Shown piece by piece: positions 5,208-6,015 of a stretch of 6,015 bases of DNA; the stretch's first letter is position 1, and each line of letters begins with the position of its first letter. The notes under the pieces are model-generated. The model had not been told where the DNA came from. It made no database searches and saw only the letters and a program-made list of their open reading frames with translations. This DNA comes from Gallionella sp. (GTDB lineage: Bacteria > Pseudomonadota > Gammaproteobacteria > Burkholderiales > Gallionellaceae), in assembly GCA_004298605.1 (NCBI GenBank), contig SCPW01000340.1:1-6015 (forward strand), in the 5' to 3' direction. A program made the position numbers and the translations under genes.

Positions 5208-6015
5208 TTATGGCAGGTTCCCTTTTTGCAACACACCCAATAACAACCACCCTTTTTCGGTCAGCCGATATTGTTGCAGACGGCTATTGGGCTTATTGGG
5301 GAGTGTGTATTCCAAGGTTTGATCGTTCAGCAACACCCGTATGACCTGATTCAGATGGCCGGAAATCTCTTTCTGCCCCAGCGCGCTGGAAATTGCGGAT
5401 TTGGATAAAGGCTCTTTGGTCAACAATCTCAGCACCCGCAACTCTATCGACTCTGGCTGCGACTCTGGCTGCGACTCTGGCTGCGACTCTGGCTGCGACT
5501 CTGGCTGCGACTCTGGCTGCGAGGCGGCAGCTTGTCCGGCCTTGCGCCAGATCGTCGTCACAAACCCATCCGACACCGTGAACTGCGGCTCCGGCAACCC
5601 CACTTCGCGGCAGCGGCGAATCATGTCGCCCGTGCCCGTCCCCATGCGCTCGATGTACTTGGTGAGGTAAAGCGGCTCCGCCAACTGCGGATTGAACGGC
5701 ACAGAGCCATGTGGATGGCGCAACTTTTCCAGTGTCAGCGAAGGCGGCAAAGCGCCGGGGTTCCACACCTCCAGCCGGTCGGCGAACAACATCACCTGCA
5801 CACTGCCATTGCTGGTGTAATCGCGATGCGCCACGGCATTGACGATAGCCTCCGCCACCACCTCGCGGGGAATTTCGTATGCCACCGGCACGGCAGCGCC
5901 AGCCTCGCGCGTGCCCACCCAAAGGTTGATTTTGGACATCACGAAATCCACCGCCTGATCCACCAGATCGAACACCGTGCCCTTGTAAACCTGATACGAC
6001 GGGATCGGCTTGGCC
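5208..6015 (-). CDS. COG2865-type ATP-binding regulator, C-terminal part (runs off window)
   Basis: The frame is open to the window edge, so the N-terminus, where this family carries a Schlafen-type AlbA_2 DNA-binding domain, is not seen. About 268 residues are visible. Counting from the GTG codon at 5975, residues 35-130 form a GHKL-like ATPase module (HATPase_c_4): EAIVNAVAHRDY (42-53), DRLEVWNPGALPP (66-78) and YIERMGTGTGDMIRRC (107-122). Residues 152-175 are six exact SQPE repeats. Residues 176-250 look like a winged helix (LRVLRLLTKEPLSKSAISSA ... LTEKGWLL). The family is commonly labelled transcriptional regulator or RecG-like helicase. No helicase motifs are visible here, so I favour an ATP-dependent DNA-binding regulator. 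The GTG at 5975 is not a credible start, because PIPSYQVYKGTVFDLVDQA continues smoothly across it. Target and physiological role are unknown. Confidence 0.85.
   Translation of the reverse strand, partial: AKPIPSYQVYKGTVFDLVDQAVDFVMSKINLWVGTREAGAAVPVAYEIPREVVAEAIVNAVAHRDYTSNGSVQVMLFADRLEVWNPGALPPSLTLEKLRHPHGSVPFNPQLAEPLYLTKYIERMGTGTGDMIRRCREVGLPEPQFTVSDGFVTTIWRKAGQAAASQPESQPESQPESQPESQPESQPESIELRVLRLLTKEPLSKSAISSALGQKEISGHLNQVIRVLLNDQTLEYTLPNKPNSRLQQYRLTEKGWLLLGVLQKGNLP
5449..5520. repeat. Six perfect 12-bp tandem repeats (encode SQPE x6)
   Basis: The unit GACTCTGGCTGC (plus strand) occurs six times without a single mismatch. Read on the minus strand it gives TCG-CAG-CCA-GAG, or Ser-Gln-Pro-Glu, in the linker between the ATPase module and the winged helix. 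Because the unit is a multiple of three, gain or loss of copies changes linker length without shifting the frame. Other frames on both strands are also stop-free here, which creates spurious open frames. The lack of any silent differences suggests recent expansion or homogenisation. Confidence 0.95.

Noticed and set aside
5020..5250. 76-codon minus-strand frame between the COG2865 gene and rep
   Set aside because: It starts inside the upstream gene, overlaps the rep start, is rich in Pro and Arg, and resembles no family. It also covers the likely rep promoter.
5449..5520. CRISPR-like array
   Set aside because: The 12-bp units are contiguous with no spacers and keep the reading frame of a recognised protein.
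5393..5922. Open frames reading the 12-bp repeat as ARVA, CDSG or TLAA
   Set aside because: A stop-free 12-bp unit keeps several frames open. Only the SQPE frame is flanked by recognisable domains.

Overview
The window looks like part of a moderately GC-rich proteobacterial chromosome, most likely betaproteobacterial. This rests on a full-length Rep-type helicase that is colinear with the enterobacterial protein, a Gram-negative type V (autotransporter) outer-membrane protease, and IS21-family debris. The genus cannot be named from this sequence. All intact genes lie on the minus strand, so transcription runs from high to low coordinates.

Layout in transcription order. (1) From beyond the right edge to 5208 lies the 3' part of a COG2865-type regulator: an ATPase-like module and a winged helix, joined by a linker of six perfect SQPE repeats encoded by a 12-bp tandem repeat (5449-5520). 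(2) A 181-bp gap holds a weak hairpin and a probable extended -10 promoter. (3) 3041-5026 is rep, a superfamily 1A 3'-5' DNA helicase with all motifs intact. (4) A 140-bp gap holds a plausible sigma-70 promoter, which argues against the longest reading of the next gene. (5) 711-2900 is a compact subtilisin-like (S8) autotransporter with signal peptide, complete catalytic triad and a C-terminal beta-barrel ending in Phe. (6) 584-710 is a short spacer with nested palindromes and a possible orphan coding tail on the plus strand.

(7) 113-583 is the most eventful stretch: the shell of an IS21-family insertion sequence. Both ends keep the two-copy terminal repeats typical of this family. Inside, only two out-of-frame scraps of istA survive and istB is gone. 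A 78-bp palindromic MITE-like element flanked by CTAG sits against the inner repeat of one end. (8) 1-112 is AT-rich with one short dyad and no gene.

The three intact genes do not form an obvious pathway. Rep is housekeeping (replication fork progression), the autotransporter is a surface or secreted protease, and the COG2865 protein is a probable accessory regulator. I see no convincing new multi-gene system. The best leads are the in-frame repeat tract and the nested mobile-element remains.
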